Source: Lytechinus variegatus
Lineage: Eukaryota > Echinodermata > Echinoidea > Temnopleuroida > Toxopneustidae
Assembly: GCF_018143015.1 (NCBI RefSeq)
Contig: NC_054743.1
Span: forward strand, 25,171,934 to 25,235,933
Direction of reading: 5' to 3'
Length of the DNA: 64,000 nt
Part shown: one piece after another, positions 38,973 through 51,321 of the stretch
Layout of the letters: the number at the start of each line of letters is the position of its first letter
How positions within the stretch are numbered: position 1 is the stretch's first letter
Translations under genes and position numbers: made by a program
Notes under the pieces: generated by a model
The model's input: the letters and a program-made list of their open reading frames with translations, nothing else
Databases searched by the model: none
Told to the model about the DNA's origin: nothing

Positions 38973-41222
38973 CAGTTCACGCTTTTCACTTGCATTATTG
39001 ATTTTACTTCAGGAAGTGTGTAGACAAAAGAAAACTATTTTAAAATTCCAGAAAATGCCTCTTATTTTCTTCAGTTTTGGGAACTTTGTTTTTTGAACTA
39101 TGGAAAGACCAATACAACTCTCGTTTATTGTTTGTGTGTTAAATCAATGATTCAAACACAGGTCAACATAAAGCTCATGAGGAAGATGCTCAGGCACGCC
39201 TCCTAGATAAACAAATTATGACATAACTGGCTTACCATAGTATCAATATACTATCTAAAAAATCTGTCCCTGATCTCCAAAATATGCCTATTCTATGACG
39301 ACCTCCCAGCCTCTATACAGGAAACAAGATTTTGAACTTTGGAGAAGTTTAACTGCCAATGTTTTTTTATGTTACCATGACGGTAGTCAGTGTAAAGACA
39401 ATGTTGGATTACTCTTAACTTGTTCTCAAAGCAAATTTACATTATGACTAAAATGTACACTGAATAATAAATGCTTGTAGATTAACAGTGAATGAATCAA
39501 GAATATCATACAAAAGTGCAAAATGTGTAGAAAGAAAGCAAATTCATACCTCTAGACATGCTCATTAATATTGCAACAGAAAAGTAAACTATCATGGTAT
39601 ACTGAGCATATATTTCAACATAAAACAAATTCATATAAAAACAGAGAAAGGTAGGAAAATTCAGACAATGTCCCTTCATAGAAAATGAATTTCAAATCAA
39701 TATAATGTAAGATTTTGTTTTTTAATAAGGTAAATATACTCAGTTCTGTTACACACAGTATTGCATGTTCATAATGCATGACACAATTTTGAGATGGTTA
39801 GAAAATAGAAATAAAAGTGTCAAGAAAGGTTTCAAAATAATTGCAGTTTTTCATCAATTCAAATGAATAAAGGGCAAGAATAATGTTAAAATTTGGCACA
39901 ATCAGCGTAGACTTGCGACAGGAACTATTTGTTTATACATTGCTACCTTAACAGATATTTACATGTGTTCTTAAAATTGAAATAAATCATTCCCCTACCC
40001 ATCTTGACACGATCTATTGCTCACATGTTTGTATGATCAATGGTAAAACTCAACCCAAAAGTCAATTGCTCAGCTTTATGAACTGGCAATGGCATGGAAA
40101 TATCAATATCACTTGAAAATTGGTTTTGTGATTTTCATAACTTTAATTTATCAAATGATTTATGTCTGTCAACAACTAAAATAGTCTTCTCCCCCAATGG
40201 TGCATGGGGTGAATACCAAGCGAACACACACAAACCATACAGGTAGACCAGGGTCTAATTAAAAATGAACTTTAGAATTCAGGCCATTCTCTTCCAAGCA
40301 CCAGATATGAACTTGATGATTTGCCTTCAAAAAAAAAAATCTGGTGCCAAAGTTGGAACTTGGAGACTTGGATATAATATAAACTTTGATACTAATTCAT
40401 TCCCTCCAAAAGATGGAAGATATAGTAGTTTACCCTAACATCAAGTTGGTTTTATTTTCAGCAGAAAATACAAGAAACATAAAATTTGATGAAAATCCAT
40501 CTATTTTTAGTCACATGCAACCAGATGCCATTTCACAAAAATAAAAAAATCCAGCTTCCATGGCTTTAGAACTTTCACCATTGTAATATAGAGCAGAGCA
40601 CGACACTGGCACTGGTCTGACTGTCCCAGACCAGTAAAAATTGCTGTCGGGCCAGTAACTTTTTTAGAAATAGCCAGATTTACTGGTCCGACATGACCAG
40701 TAAAAATATATATCAAACTGATACAAGTGATATTTTCTCCTCTTTTGTGAATTGAAAAATGACTCTGTTATCTTAAAGAATGGCTCTCCAAAACTGAGTA
40801 ATGGCGCTTGTGAAATATATATTGTGAGTGTACTGTTTGTTGCATATTTTTTTTTTTTTTTGGGGGGGGGCAATAAAATCAAGTCTTTTTAATGTTTTGA
40901 AGGAACAGTATATTTTAGGTTCAGACCAGTAAAAAATGGAAAAACTGGCTGTCTACCGGTTCAACATGAACTGGTTGGACCAGTAGAAAAAAGGATTAGT
41001 GTGGAGCCCTGTAAAATAAAGTAATCAGACTGTAATTGCATGTTTTTGTCTAGAAATTTTCTGATCTCCCCATGAATCATCGGTTTTAGGAATTTGACGA
41101 TTGACTGTTGACATGATATTTCATAACATTAGCTATGCATTTTTTTTTTGTCTCCCCTGAATAATCTGTCACATGACATAGCAGAGTCATTCTCTGAACA
41201 CATCTGACAGAAGAATTTATGA
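38973..41222 (-). other. Region 3' of the transposase-like gene, including a repeat
   Basis: Probably contains the 3'UTR of the minus-strand gene; a minus-strand AATAAA is at 40451-40456. At about 40590-41012 an element is flanked by ACTGGTCTGACTGTCCC-like and AACTGGTTGGACCAGTAG sequences with many ACCAGTAAAAA motifs. No other coding sequence. Confidence 0.4.
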
Positions 41223-44200
41223 TTAAGACATATTCGATGTAGGGATTAGAAGCAGATGGGAAAGTACATCTCTAAAACTACTATCTGCATTATCTGTAGG
41301 TGCAGGAGTTGATTCACTTGGCACTGGAGCAAGAGGGACTGGATCAGGAAGAGAGACTGGATCGGATGGGTCAAAAGGGGGAATCTCAACATCCTGTAGA
41401 AGCCGTTCTTTCTGCTTTCTCAGAGATACAATGGCAAATTTCTGGCTGATTCCAAGCGTGTTCAGGAAGAAAAGTTTGCACACATTCTCCTGCCAGTCTC
41501 CCAACTTGAGTGTGTATTTCATGTGCACCTTGCGAGTCAGCTTCATCTGAGAAGCTGGGAGTGTTCGCTTCTTGACGGCGGTCTCTTCGATGCAGTCCTC
41601 CATGTATTGACGCTTCTTCTCCCAGGGCATTTCCTTGCTCCAGAACATGTTGAAGATCTTTTCCCGCATCTCCTGTGGCACACGTTCCAGGCATTGTTTG
41701 CGACAGTTTGTGCAAGGTTCCTTGATCTTCCGGGCTGGGATGACGTTGCCTTTGTCATTGACATAGGTCTGACCAGCACAACGCATGTCGGCTGTGTCAC
41801 TAGGACGATACCTTGGTTTGGTATGATCAACCTGCCCAGAGGTTGAAGGAAAATCTTCAAGCAGTTCATCATCCTTCTCCTCTGCAAATTTCTCTTCCCC
41901 ATCGTATGTTTCTGGCATCTGTTCGGGAGGCACTACTGGCACAGAGCACTGAGGACCAGCAGAAACCTGAGCCTTCCTTTTTGGAGGTGTGTAATCTTCA
42001 TCATCATCATCATCATCTTCATCATATTCTTCTTCACTTGACGGTTGATAGTCTTTATCATTTTCTGCATCTGTAGGTTCCATAGACATTTCATCTTGAT
42101 TATCCAGAATGTCACCCTCTGGACCATCAGCAGAAGTAGTGGCAGATAATTCCTGAGCGGTTGCTTGCTTTAAAGAACTGGAGGCTGCCTTCCCAGACTT
42201 ACTCTCTGCCTGTTTCTTCCCAGCAAGCCTGGTGGATGAACTCGGAGTGCTTGCTGTCAACATCTTACTTTCCTCAAAAATTTTCATTTCCTCGCAGAAC
42301 ACCCTCCTGTACATGTAAGTGCTTGCAGGCTTTGTTCCTCGCATCCAACAACACTGACGATAAGCGGCATACATCTTGGAGACGTTCCATGACCATCCTC
42401 TGGTTGAAGAATGGGTCTGATACTCTCTACCCTTATTTGGATCTGCCCAGCAGTTGTAGATGATGTGCTGTCTGATCTCTTGGGCTGCAGCAGGGGGTAA
42501 CTTGGCAAGAGTTCCAGACTTCTTCCTCTTGGCTGGATCAAAATCACCATTTTCATCCTGCTTTGCAATACAAGAAGCTATGAAATTATGACTAAGGCCA
42601 AGGGTGTTGACAAAATACTTGCGACAAACGGGTACTTTCTTACCATCCACCTCAAAGAAATAAGTGAATCTGTGAGGCCTGCCGAACCTTGTGGCAGCCC
42701 TAGCCCTCTTAAGTCTTATCCTAGATTTGATGACAGGCCTTGATTCTGTACAGCTGAGGACATACTTCTTCTTTTCTGTCCAGTCTTTATTAGGATCCCA
42801 GAAGTTGTTAAATAGGTGTTGTCTTTGCTCTTCTGTTATATGCTCTGTGCAAGCTTTCTGGCAATTCTCACAAGGCTCTTTCATCTTCCGTGATGGCCTA
42901 ACTTGACCTTTGAAGTTCACATACTCCTTTCCCCCAAATCTCAAGGCATGGTACTCTTTCAACTTGTCTTTCAGGCTGCATTTTGGTTTGGTATTGCGGA
43001 TACGTTCTTGTTCTTTCTGCCAGAGCTCTTTGATGAGGCACTCAAGAGCACTGACCTGTGGCGTAGGAGTGTAGTCCAGAGGGCGCTCTTCATTTCGCAC
43101 TTCATCTGGTCCCTCTAATCTCTGCTGGGATATCCTAAGCTCTTCATTCATGAGCTTACGATAGAAGTGCTTCTTGACCGTTGTTCTCTGGTGCATCTCG
43201 CACTCCTGAACATACGAGTCATACATCTTTGGAAGGCTGACCTGTTCCTGCGGTCTATTCAAGATATTCAGCTGGATATGCCTCCTTGCCTCTTGCTTCA
43301 TGTCGTAGGGAATTTGGTTCGCAGCTGGATGCCTACCTCGTCTATCAGGTATCACTTTCCCATCAACTGTCTTTTTATGCAGTGATATGATGACAAACTT
43401 CTCTCCAACAGCAAGGGTGTTGAGAAAGAATCTCTTGCAAACCTTCTCCATGATGCCATCGCAAGTCAAATGGTAATGGAAGCTGATTCTGCGGGCTTTC
43501 TGATCCAGATCCCTCTTGGATCGTCTCCTCTGAATAGGCTGAGGCAAAGCATGTTCGATGATGTACATTCGTCTGTAGGTCCAGTCCTTGTTACTATGCC
43601 AATAATCATCAAAGATCTCCTGCCTCTGCTCCTCGCTGATCCTCTCAGGACATCGCTGCCTGCAGTTCTTACACGATTCCTTCATCTTCCGAGCTGGCAT
43701 GACGCATCCATTCGAATTGATATACGGCTGCCCTGAATTGCGCAACCTCTTGTTGGTGTTCCTCTTCCAGGCTGCTGGGTTCCGAGCCCTCTTCTTAGGC
43801 TGCCCACCTTTGCTTTTCTTGGACCTTTCCTTAGGTTTAGGCTCAGCTGGCAGAGGGGCGGTAGTCTTTGGGAGGTACTGCGGTTGGTTGAATGTCACCA
43901 GCCCTCCCCTGTTATCATCAAAGCTATGTAGGTTGATGTCATCTGCAGCACTGGTACTGCTGCCTGCTCCTCCTCCTGGTCCTCCAACCCCTGGAGGTCC
44001 TATGTACATGCCTTGCATCCGATCATGGGGATGGTGGTGGTGGTGAGGATACCCATCTCCCGGGACCTGAACAATTCATCAAGAAGGAAAAAACAAGCAA
44101 GGAAATTATACATCATGCAAACTCTATTTTTTATGAAAGGAATAAGATTAGATAATATGAAATACATGATAATGCATCAGGAGTTGAAGGTTTAATGAAA

Positions 44201-44978
44201 ATATGTGGGAGGTGGAAGATTCTTGAGAAATAAATCTAATATACAATTAATTCTATTTGTTAACATTAAAAGTTTTTAAACTCCTTTACTTATAGTTCAA
44301 AATATAAATCACTTGTATAGTGCTCTTTATGTATCATGTATCATCTACTTTGTAAATGCAACACCATTGGCAAAGACCTAATTACATTTAAAAAGAAAAA
44401 TTGTATCAAGTATATACATAATAATAATATATAATATACATAAGTCTTGATAAATGATAATTTATCAAGACTTCTGAATAAATTAAGAATTTGAATAAAT
44501 TTATGAAAGTGCAAGCCTATTTCAAGTCTCCAAGTTCATCAATTATAACAAAATAGCAAAATATATTCCAGTTCTTCATCAAGATTATGAAATATTGGTA
44601 CTGATCCTGGTTGACACAGGTCTCACACATACTGTAGGATCGATCATCAAATTGTATAAGACTCAAGAATTTATCCATAATTAACTAATAATTCAACAGC
44701 CACAGCAGAGAAATAGACCCTAGACCTGCCAACACTATTACGTTATTCCAACAGCATACCATCAGTCAGATACGAGTCTGTTTTGATGGCATGACTATCA
44801 ATATTCAACCACTCACCTGATAATGGGGCATGTAATGCTGCTGGGCCGAGGTCTGCGGCTGGTGATAGTCATCTGGAGGGAGGTGGACACTGCCCTGGTA
44901 GCTGTTGACTACTTTCAAGCCTTCCTCAGCTAGCAGGGGCAAGTAGCCCATGTTCTGATGGATATGCTGAGGATTCAT
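41223..44978 (-). CDS. Domesticated transposase-like protein with three Cys-cluster modules (1001 aa)
   Basis: Two coding exons: 44817-44978 (54 codons, from ATG) and 41223-44066 (947 codons plus TAA), joined in phase 0 across CAG|GTGAGT...ttgttcag|GTC. Numbering within the terminal exon from its M at 44018: a basic NLS-like stretch (61-93); module 1 (about 96-296) with C116/C119/C123, VCKRFFLNTL and DRRGRH; module 2 (about 362-580) with C383/C386/C390, VCRKYFVNTL and a Tyr-rich tail; an acidic tract (655-676); module 3 (about 747-868) with C769/C772/C776 and VCKLFFLNTL, lacking the tail. A His run precedes the terminal exon's M. I recall this module (PARKMKE, C-x2-C-x3-C, FFLNTL, DRRGRH) from the N-terminal half of transposase-like proteins in invertebrates, but see no DDE/RNase H domain here. 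Likely nuclear and DNA-binding by inference; function unknown. Confidence 0.85.
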
Positions 44979-44986
44979 CTCTTGGT
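44817..44986 (-). CDS. First coding exon of the transposase-like gene
   Basis: The acceptor tttttctgcag at 44987-44997 precedes ACCAAGAG and then ATG at 44978. It encodes MNPQHIHQNMGYLPLLAEEG and a Gln/His/Tyr-rich tail ending PHYQ, then GTGAGT. With the candidate 5'UTR exon joined, the upstream frame has an in-frame TAA and no ATG, which supports this start codon. Confidence 0.75.
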
Positions 44987-45631
44987 CTGCAGAAAAACCC
45001 AAAAAATGTATTTATAAATGAATCACAAAAAGTAAATTCTTTTGGAAGCACAGAGAAAAATTTATTTTGTGTATGTGTCAGTTCTAAATCAAATTGGAAT
45101 TTCTGCAGGTATTTGCTCATTCTCCAAACGAACATGGACATCTTGGGAATTTTGGAGATTTCCATCTACCGGTTTATGCACATTTGTCATTGCGATCCAG
45201 TGATAGCAGACTTCTTGAATTATTGGTCCTAATGGTATTCCATAAAACTTTGGCAATATCTGTTTATGTTTTGGAAGAATGGATGCCAGATTCCAGATTT
45301 CGTATGTCTTTATATAGGTCCTACCATATTGGGAGTTCATAAACAATAAGTAATTTCACCCAAAGAAGTTAATCACTAAAACTAAAGAAACAAATAATAA
45401 TTATCATTGTGTGCATCTGTTACTGCACATGGCAATTACTTTCTACAGATGCACCACCTATATCATAATAGTAGTCAGGTGATTGGTTTGAACCCTATCA
45501 TGCAACCAAACTAGTTCCAACCAAAGTCACAAAATTGGCAAAAGAGCCATGTATCCCGACATCATGTCACAAGCCGGTCTAGCCGGATATAGTGCCCTGA
45601 GCCATAGTTTTCTTAACTATATGGGTGGGCC

Positions 45632-46250
45632 TTAAAGGACAGGTCCATCCCAACAAAAAGTTTATTTTGATAAAAAAGAGAAAAATCCAACAAGCATAAC
45701 ATTAACAATGTCATCAAGATCAGATAAAAGAATGTTATTACATTTCAAAGTTTCGCTTTTCACAAAACATTTAATGGTTATATGCACATCCTGGTTGGTA
45801 TGCAAATAAGGAGACTGATGATGTCATCCACTCACTATTTGTTTTGTACTTTATTATGAAACATGAAATATTCTATTTCTCTGCTCATTGTCATGTGAAT
45901 CAACGATGAATTCCTCACTGAACAAGTGGACATTGTTTATTAATATGGTTCAGTCAGTCAAGTTGTTCCTTTTTGTCAAATCTGCCAAAAATGAAATATT
46001 GTAAAATTCAAACAATAAAAAAACAAAATAAATAGTGAATGACATTGTCTTTCTCATTTGTGTGTCAAAGAGTTGTGCATAGTCATAGACATTGTTTATT
46101 GCTTTGTGAAAAATAAGCAAAGCTTTCAAATGTCATTTAAGAGTTAATTAAGACATAACTTTCCTTTTTAGAATATTACATCTGATATTGATAAAGTTTT
46201 CAGTGTTATACTAGTTTGATTTTTCTATAGGCCTATTTATTCAAATCAAC
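45632..46250. mobile_element. MITE of the 'AAAGGACAAGTCCACC' family, copy 3, in the intron
   Basis: Begins TTAAAGGACAGGTCCATCCC, then GAGAAAAATCCAACAAGCAT, matching copies at 10905 and 14501. The right terminus is diverged or lost and runs into an AACACC-rich fragment (46268-46340) resembling the element at 15452. Confidence 0.6.
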
Positions 46251-46550
46251 AGCTCTCTGGGTTATCCCAACACCAGCCTGATTTCAAACATGGTGTTGTC
46301 ACAACACCAACACCATTTCAACACCATTTCAACACCGTCCATAGTCCATACATTGATCTCGAATTGAAATTCCAGCGCATACCACACACTTTTCAACATG
46401 TCGGACTAAACAACAACAGCATTCTAACATTTTTCAGTTATCACTCAAATTCTGCACGAAAATACCTCAAAGTATCTCCTATTCCCTCGCAATAATCAAT
46501 TCAATGGTGTCTTTGATATATTATCGTTCTATTTTCTCGTTTATACTTAC

Positions 46551-46740
46551 GATAAGGATGCAATCCTCGGCTCAAAAACGGTTAATTTGACCTTTTGTCA
46601 AAACCTAGTATACGCCCTTTGTGTAGTTAACAGCCCATACACTTTGTACGTCGGATTTGTGTGTAGCAATACGCATTACATGCTACAACGTATTATCTCC
46701 TTCCAATATGTTTTGAGCGCACGGGTGTGGCTAGATGTGG
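46551..46740 (-). other. Candidate 5'UTR exon of the transposase-like gene
   Basis: A consensus donor (ATC|GTAAGTATAA) lies on the minus strand at 46550/46551. No other good minus-strand donor was seen between the coding exon at 44986 and here. Splicing gives a leader with an in-frame stop before the ATG. The 5' boundary is a guess; no TATA box is evident. Confidence 0.35.
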
Positions 46741-49346
46741 CCTTTTACTCACACTATGATAGTCTTTGCAACTAGACAATTTTTTTATTGGTGTTCAAAA
46801 TCTTCCTTGTATAGAGCCCGGTGCGGAGCCTGCGAGATGCAGGTCGGGGTGGGGGTCGATCGGTGGCGGATCCAGGAAGGAAGGGGGGGGGGGGTTGACC
46901 AGGCCCGCCCTTGGAGGAATTTCTTTTATTTTGTAAAAAGACACTAGAAAATGTGTAAATATGGGCTACCTTTAGTGGCAAGGATAGGGGTAGCTCCAAT
47001 AGGTGCACTCTAGCTTCAACCTTTTTTTAAAAGAAATAGTGGGCCTGTGTGGGGTACCACTTAGGAGAGGCCATCAGGCTGTTTAATCACTCCTCTTGGG
47101 TGACAAGCAACTCTCATCCCTAAATTTAGTGAGTGCACCAAGTGCAATTCAACAGAGTATGGCTATGCATGATCATTGGCGAATATGAATAGGTGTAGAA
47201 GAGTTAAACGCCCATTGGAGTTGTGCAGGTTTTCTTCTTCTTTCTCTCTCTCTCTCTCCTCAGCCTTAGCTAGCTACCCCTCTATTTATCTCCCACTCCC
47301 TCCCCCTCTCTCTCCTCATCTATCTCCTAAACCTTCAACCCCCCCCCCCTCTATACCACCTTTGTCTCCTACTCGATCCCTCCCCATGCACCCCTCTCCC
47401 CCACGCCCGCCCCATCTCCCTCTCCCTCTCTCTGCCTCCCAATCTATCTGTGTCTCTGTCTCTCCCTCTCTCCAATACAAAACTTTTTTTGTCAAGATCC
47501 ATTTGTTTACAGAAGATAGAGTGGAAATTGCAACAATTATAGTGACACAAGTCCATAGGCATTTAATTGCGACATAAATATTAACAGTGATAAACATAAG
47601 TAAAGAAATATATTTACAAGAAAATAATATCATTGCAACTAAAATGCAGATATAAATTTGATCTTTTGTGTTGTTATCATAGCTCGCTTCCTCATAAAAT
47701 ATTACTCAAGAATAGAAATAATCAGAATGTATGTTTACTTTCCCAATTAAAAATACATATTATGCATAAATGCATACATTTTGGGGGTCAAATTCTGAAT
47801 ACTCCATATTTTGCATAAACCTGTCATTTGAAGTAATAGTAAAAGCACAGTAAAAATAACACTGGAATGCAAAAACAATAGAATATATATGTGGAATTTT
47901 CTGCACACGTGTAGTCTAGTGAGTTGTTAAATAGGAAAAAGTGCAACCAAAAGAAAGAAAAATAAATTGGAATCAAATATCATCTGTTTAATGCACAGAT
48001 ACAATGGAAATCAATGAATGCTATATCTCCTTCTTTTTAACTTATTATATTGAATATACTGAAATGGACGGAAAAATACTTTTTCAAATGCAGCAACATT
48101 ATACACAACATCTAAATTACCGTATACCAATTTAGAATTTGAGTCACTTTTTCACATTCTCGAAAATAAATGTACTTATGTGTTGACAATCTGAGCCCAC
48201 AATTTTACTGGATAACATTGTTTCTCACCGTCATGATCACAATCTTCTAATCATTAGTATGAATAATACATGATGAGTACATTACAAAAGTTTAATAAAT
48301 CATTCCCAACCTGCCTGGGAACCTATATTCAATGCCAAAAAGGCATAAGTACTATGCCCAGATTCTATCAATAAATCCCTTTCAGTTTTGTAACATAGGT
48401 GATTAATATTGCTCCACATGAAAAACGTTACAAGTGGGTGTAGGGCGATTACATTTGGCATTTTTCCAAATGATGTAAAGGCTTATCCGTGACGTTATTA
48501 ATGACCCACCATCCTGAAAATAACATATAAATGCTAATAACTAGATGAGCTTTTCCGGATGCAAGAACGGCAAAAAGCCCTTCAAATACTACTCCCGGAA
48601 CAATATGAGGAGAGTGCAGATTCAGGATGCTTTGTTCGTTGACCAATCATGCTGCCCTGGAGAAACAGTTTTACAAATACTTGAGCCACAGTGTATAAAC
48701 CTTTCTTTAAATGGATTCATTTACAACTTGAATATATGTAACATATATTACAAAGTCAAATGTTGATCATTTTCAATCAACAAAATATTCCTACGTGTAC
48801 AAGTACATACCAAGTAAGGCTGACGGATTAAGACACCAAACTTTAATTGTTCGAAAAATAGGTCATGTTATCTAGTGAATTTTTTTTCCAAAGATTAATA
48901 TGTAAATACATTTCAGGCACCCAGTAATACGAGATCATGTAAGAACCAAATCAGAAAGAATGTTTGAATCGGTGATCTCCTGTACCACTAGTACCAACCA
49001 CCAAGCCACTCCTAGTCCAAAGTTGTAAAACAAATACCTCAGCTCCTCTGATTTGTTAATTATTCATTAGTCCACCATGGACAATAGAATGTAATGTTAA
49101 AGAAATAGTTGAAACTTCTGATAAAAACTTTAACATAACAAGATTCTGCAAAGAGCTATATATTCAATCCATTGAATACACGCCCCATTTCTAGTACTAT
49201 ACAGAAGTAAAGAAATTTCTGGAGCCATTTCTGTTTAATGGATTCAACAAGTACATGTAATAGCAAAGTTCCAAAGTAGTATCCTCCATATGACTTGAAT
49301 AATAGCATGTGCACTTGATCTTCACAACTCAAAGTTTACTGTGCCC
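46741..49346. other. Intergenic DNA between the two minus-strand genes
   Basis: Contains GGTGGCGGATCCAGGAAGG with a G run (46862-46893), a long C/T-rich tract (47230-47470) and AT-rich sequence. No coding sequence supported. Confidence 0.5.
48960..49016 (-). repeat. tRNA-like SINE head fragment
   Basis: Minus strand reads GGAGTGGCTTGGTGGTTGGT (A-box-like) and then a B-box-like CGATTCAAAC. It lacks a proper tRNA fold. Confidence 0.45.
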
Positions 49347-49497
49347 CAGGGGCCTGTTGCAGAAAGAGTTGCAATCAATTGCAACTCTAAAAATCAAGCG
49401 CAACTTGATTTTCAACCAATCAACAGCGCGCATTTGGGACTTGCGATTGATTTTTTGACTTGCGTTTAAACGCAACTCTTTCTGCAACGGGCCCCTG
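49347..49497. mobile_element. hAT-like MITE with CAGGGGCC termini
   Basis: 151 bp. The left end is CAGGGGCCTGTTGCAGAAAG; the right end is its inverse with one change; inverted repeats span about 27 bp. No target duplication is apparent. Confidence 0.75.
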
Positions 49498-50927
49498 AAC
49501 ATACAAAATAGACAGTAGTATTTTTTACATCAATGTCCTATCAAGTCCACTGGAGCGTTGCAAGATACTTGCAATCGATTGCAAGTCAATTTGGGATCAA
49601 TATCAATCATCAGTCTGGTAATTAATTGCAAATGTTGCACTTGATTGCTAGTCTGCTTCTTCAATCAAGTAGTAAAAAACAATTTAATCTGGTTACAACT
49701 AATAATATCAATTGTAAATTGGCATCAGAAATGTAAAATTGATCACAAATATTTCTCACAACACCCACAGTGACCCTGTTATAAAATTAATGCAATTGTT
49801 GCATGATCAAATCTAAATTTAAGGCTATGGAGAACCATGTACTATTAGTTACAATTGATTGCAAATATTGATCGCATCTCTTTGTATTCAAGGAACATGC
49901 CAGTTAAATTCACTTCTTCAGAAATATATTTTCTCACACTATACTGACCAGATAAAAGAAGCCTCTTCTTACAAAAAATCTACAAGGCGAAGAAAAAAAT
50001 TAACTCATTTTCCTTAAATAATTGTTCAATTACCAATCTGAATGCATGATTTAATAGCAAAGATGACCACTCTTTCTGTTTCATAATCAAATTTACAAAA
50101 AGCATACTTTTAAATACACATTACTATGAATAATTCATTCATTACTGCATAATTTCATATAATATCACATAATAGCTCACAAATATTTCATTTCAATGTT
50201 TCATCTCAAAATAACCTGATTATAACCACTTTAATTTGTTTAATGATGGCACACACTCTTTGTTCACATTTTATTTGTTCTGCAAAAGTATTGGCTTTCT
50301 ATCCACATATGCATAGTCCAACAATATTAACCATTTCAGTTTTTTTAAGACACTTGGAAGTTATTTTGCATAGAACTGCCATCTCTATCCAGGCATCAAG
50401 CAAAATTCAACACCAGCATTTTGAAAAGTACCATTCAAGGTACAAGAAAAAAGACTGACCATAGAAACAGATCAAGGCATGTTGATATTCAAATCTAAAT
50501 ATTTGTATTCCTAATTCATAACTACTTGCATAGAAGTATATATCTCACACTCAATAAGGGATGACAGAGTTCCAGCTCTACATTTGTACAATTTAACAAT
50601 TTATTCATATTTATATAGCACTTCTATTTCAATGTAATATGTCCAATTCAAAATTAAGAGAATATAAACACTTAACTTATTGTGAAATCACAACAAATGT
50701 CCATACAGAATATGGTGTGCATGATCCCGAAATGTGCCACATCCAACTTTCCCTCTTTTTTTAATAAAAATCTGTGACAAAACTTTACCTTTTACCTTTT
50801 ATATTCATATCACTAAAGAATTATTTTAGCATTTTCAAATTATCAATTTTAACATTATTCATATCACTGTATAATCAATTTATCATTTCCTGATTATTCC
50901 ATTATCAGTTCAATTCACTATGATTTT
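49498..50927. other. AT-rich intergenic DNA downstream of CCDC81
   Basis: Recurring TTGCAATCGATTGCAA-type motifs (49569-49860) echo the MITE just upstream. A short TTTATATAGCACTT SINE-like fragment lies near 50613. Nothing coding. Confidence 0.4.
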
Positions 50928-50975
50928 TTTATTGTGTGTGTGCTTAAAAATCAAATCATTTAGATGTGCTTTATT
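50928..50975 (-). terminator. Candidate CCDC81 polyadenylation signals
   Basis: Two minus-strand AATAAA hexamers (plus-strand TTTATT) at 50970-50975 and 50928-50933 follow the CCDC81 stop by about 80 and 125 nt. No other coding sequence lies between. The true 3' end could be more distal. Confidence 0.4.
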
Positions 50976-51056
50976 TTTTTTAATGGAATGAGTATCATTA
51001 CACAGCAATAAAGAGGACCATTTCAATAATTTTGTTATGGAATCTACCAAATATTA

Positions 51057-51321
51057 CTACATAATTAGACGAGAGCCGGGGATGTATCTGGATTCGCTCC
51101 ATATGTTGGATTCGCCGCAGTTCTTCAGCGTTCGCAGGCACTGCTCACATCGGTGGTACTGGTCGCACTGCTCGTGGAGAAGGATGCCGGGGCTCTGGAG
51201 TTTGAGCATCTGCTCCTCCTCCCGACTCTTCTTGAGGGCCGTCGCCTCCTTCCACGTATCCTCCAGGGATTTCCTCGTCTGGAATGCCTGCTCAAAGCGA
51301 GCCGCACGGTCAGCGATCAAT
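51057..51321 (-). CDS. CCDC81: CCDC81 exon 13 (stop codon)
   Basis: Encodes ELIADRAARFEQAFQTRKSL, a basic coiled coil, and the C-terminal CDQYHRCEQCLRTLKNCGES motif with four spaced cysteines. The reading frame ends SRLIM, TAG at 51057-51059. Minus-strand AATAAA candidates lie downstream at 50970-50975 and 50928-50933. Confidence 0.93.

Noticed and set aside
41386-43736. Several 60-120-codon frames on both strands inside the transposase-like gene
   Set aside because: Shadow frames of the long coding exon.
47176-47577. 133-codon Ser/Pro-rich plus-strand frame
   Set aside because: Encoded by a C/T-rich low-complexity tract between two genes; no conserved motif.
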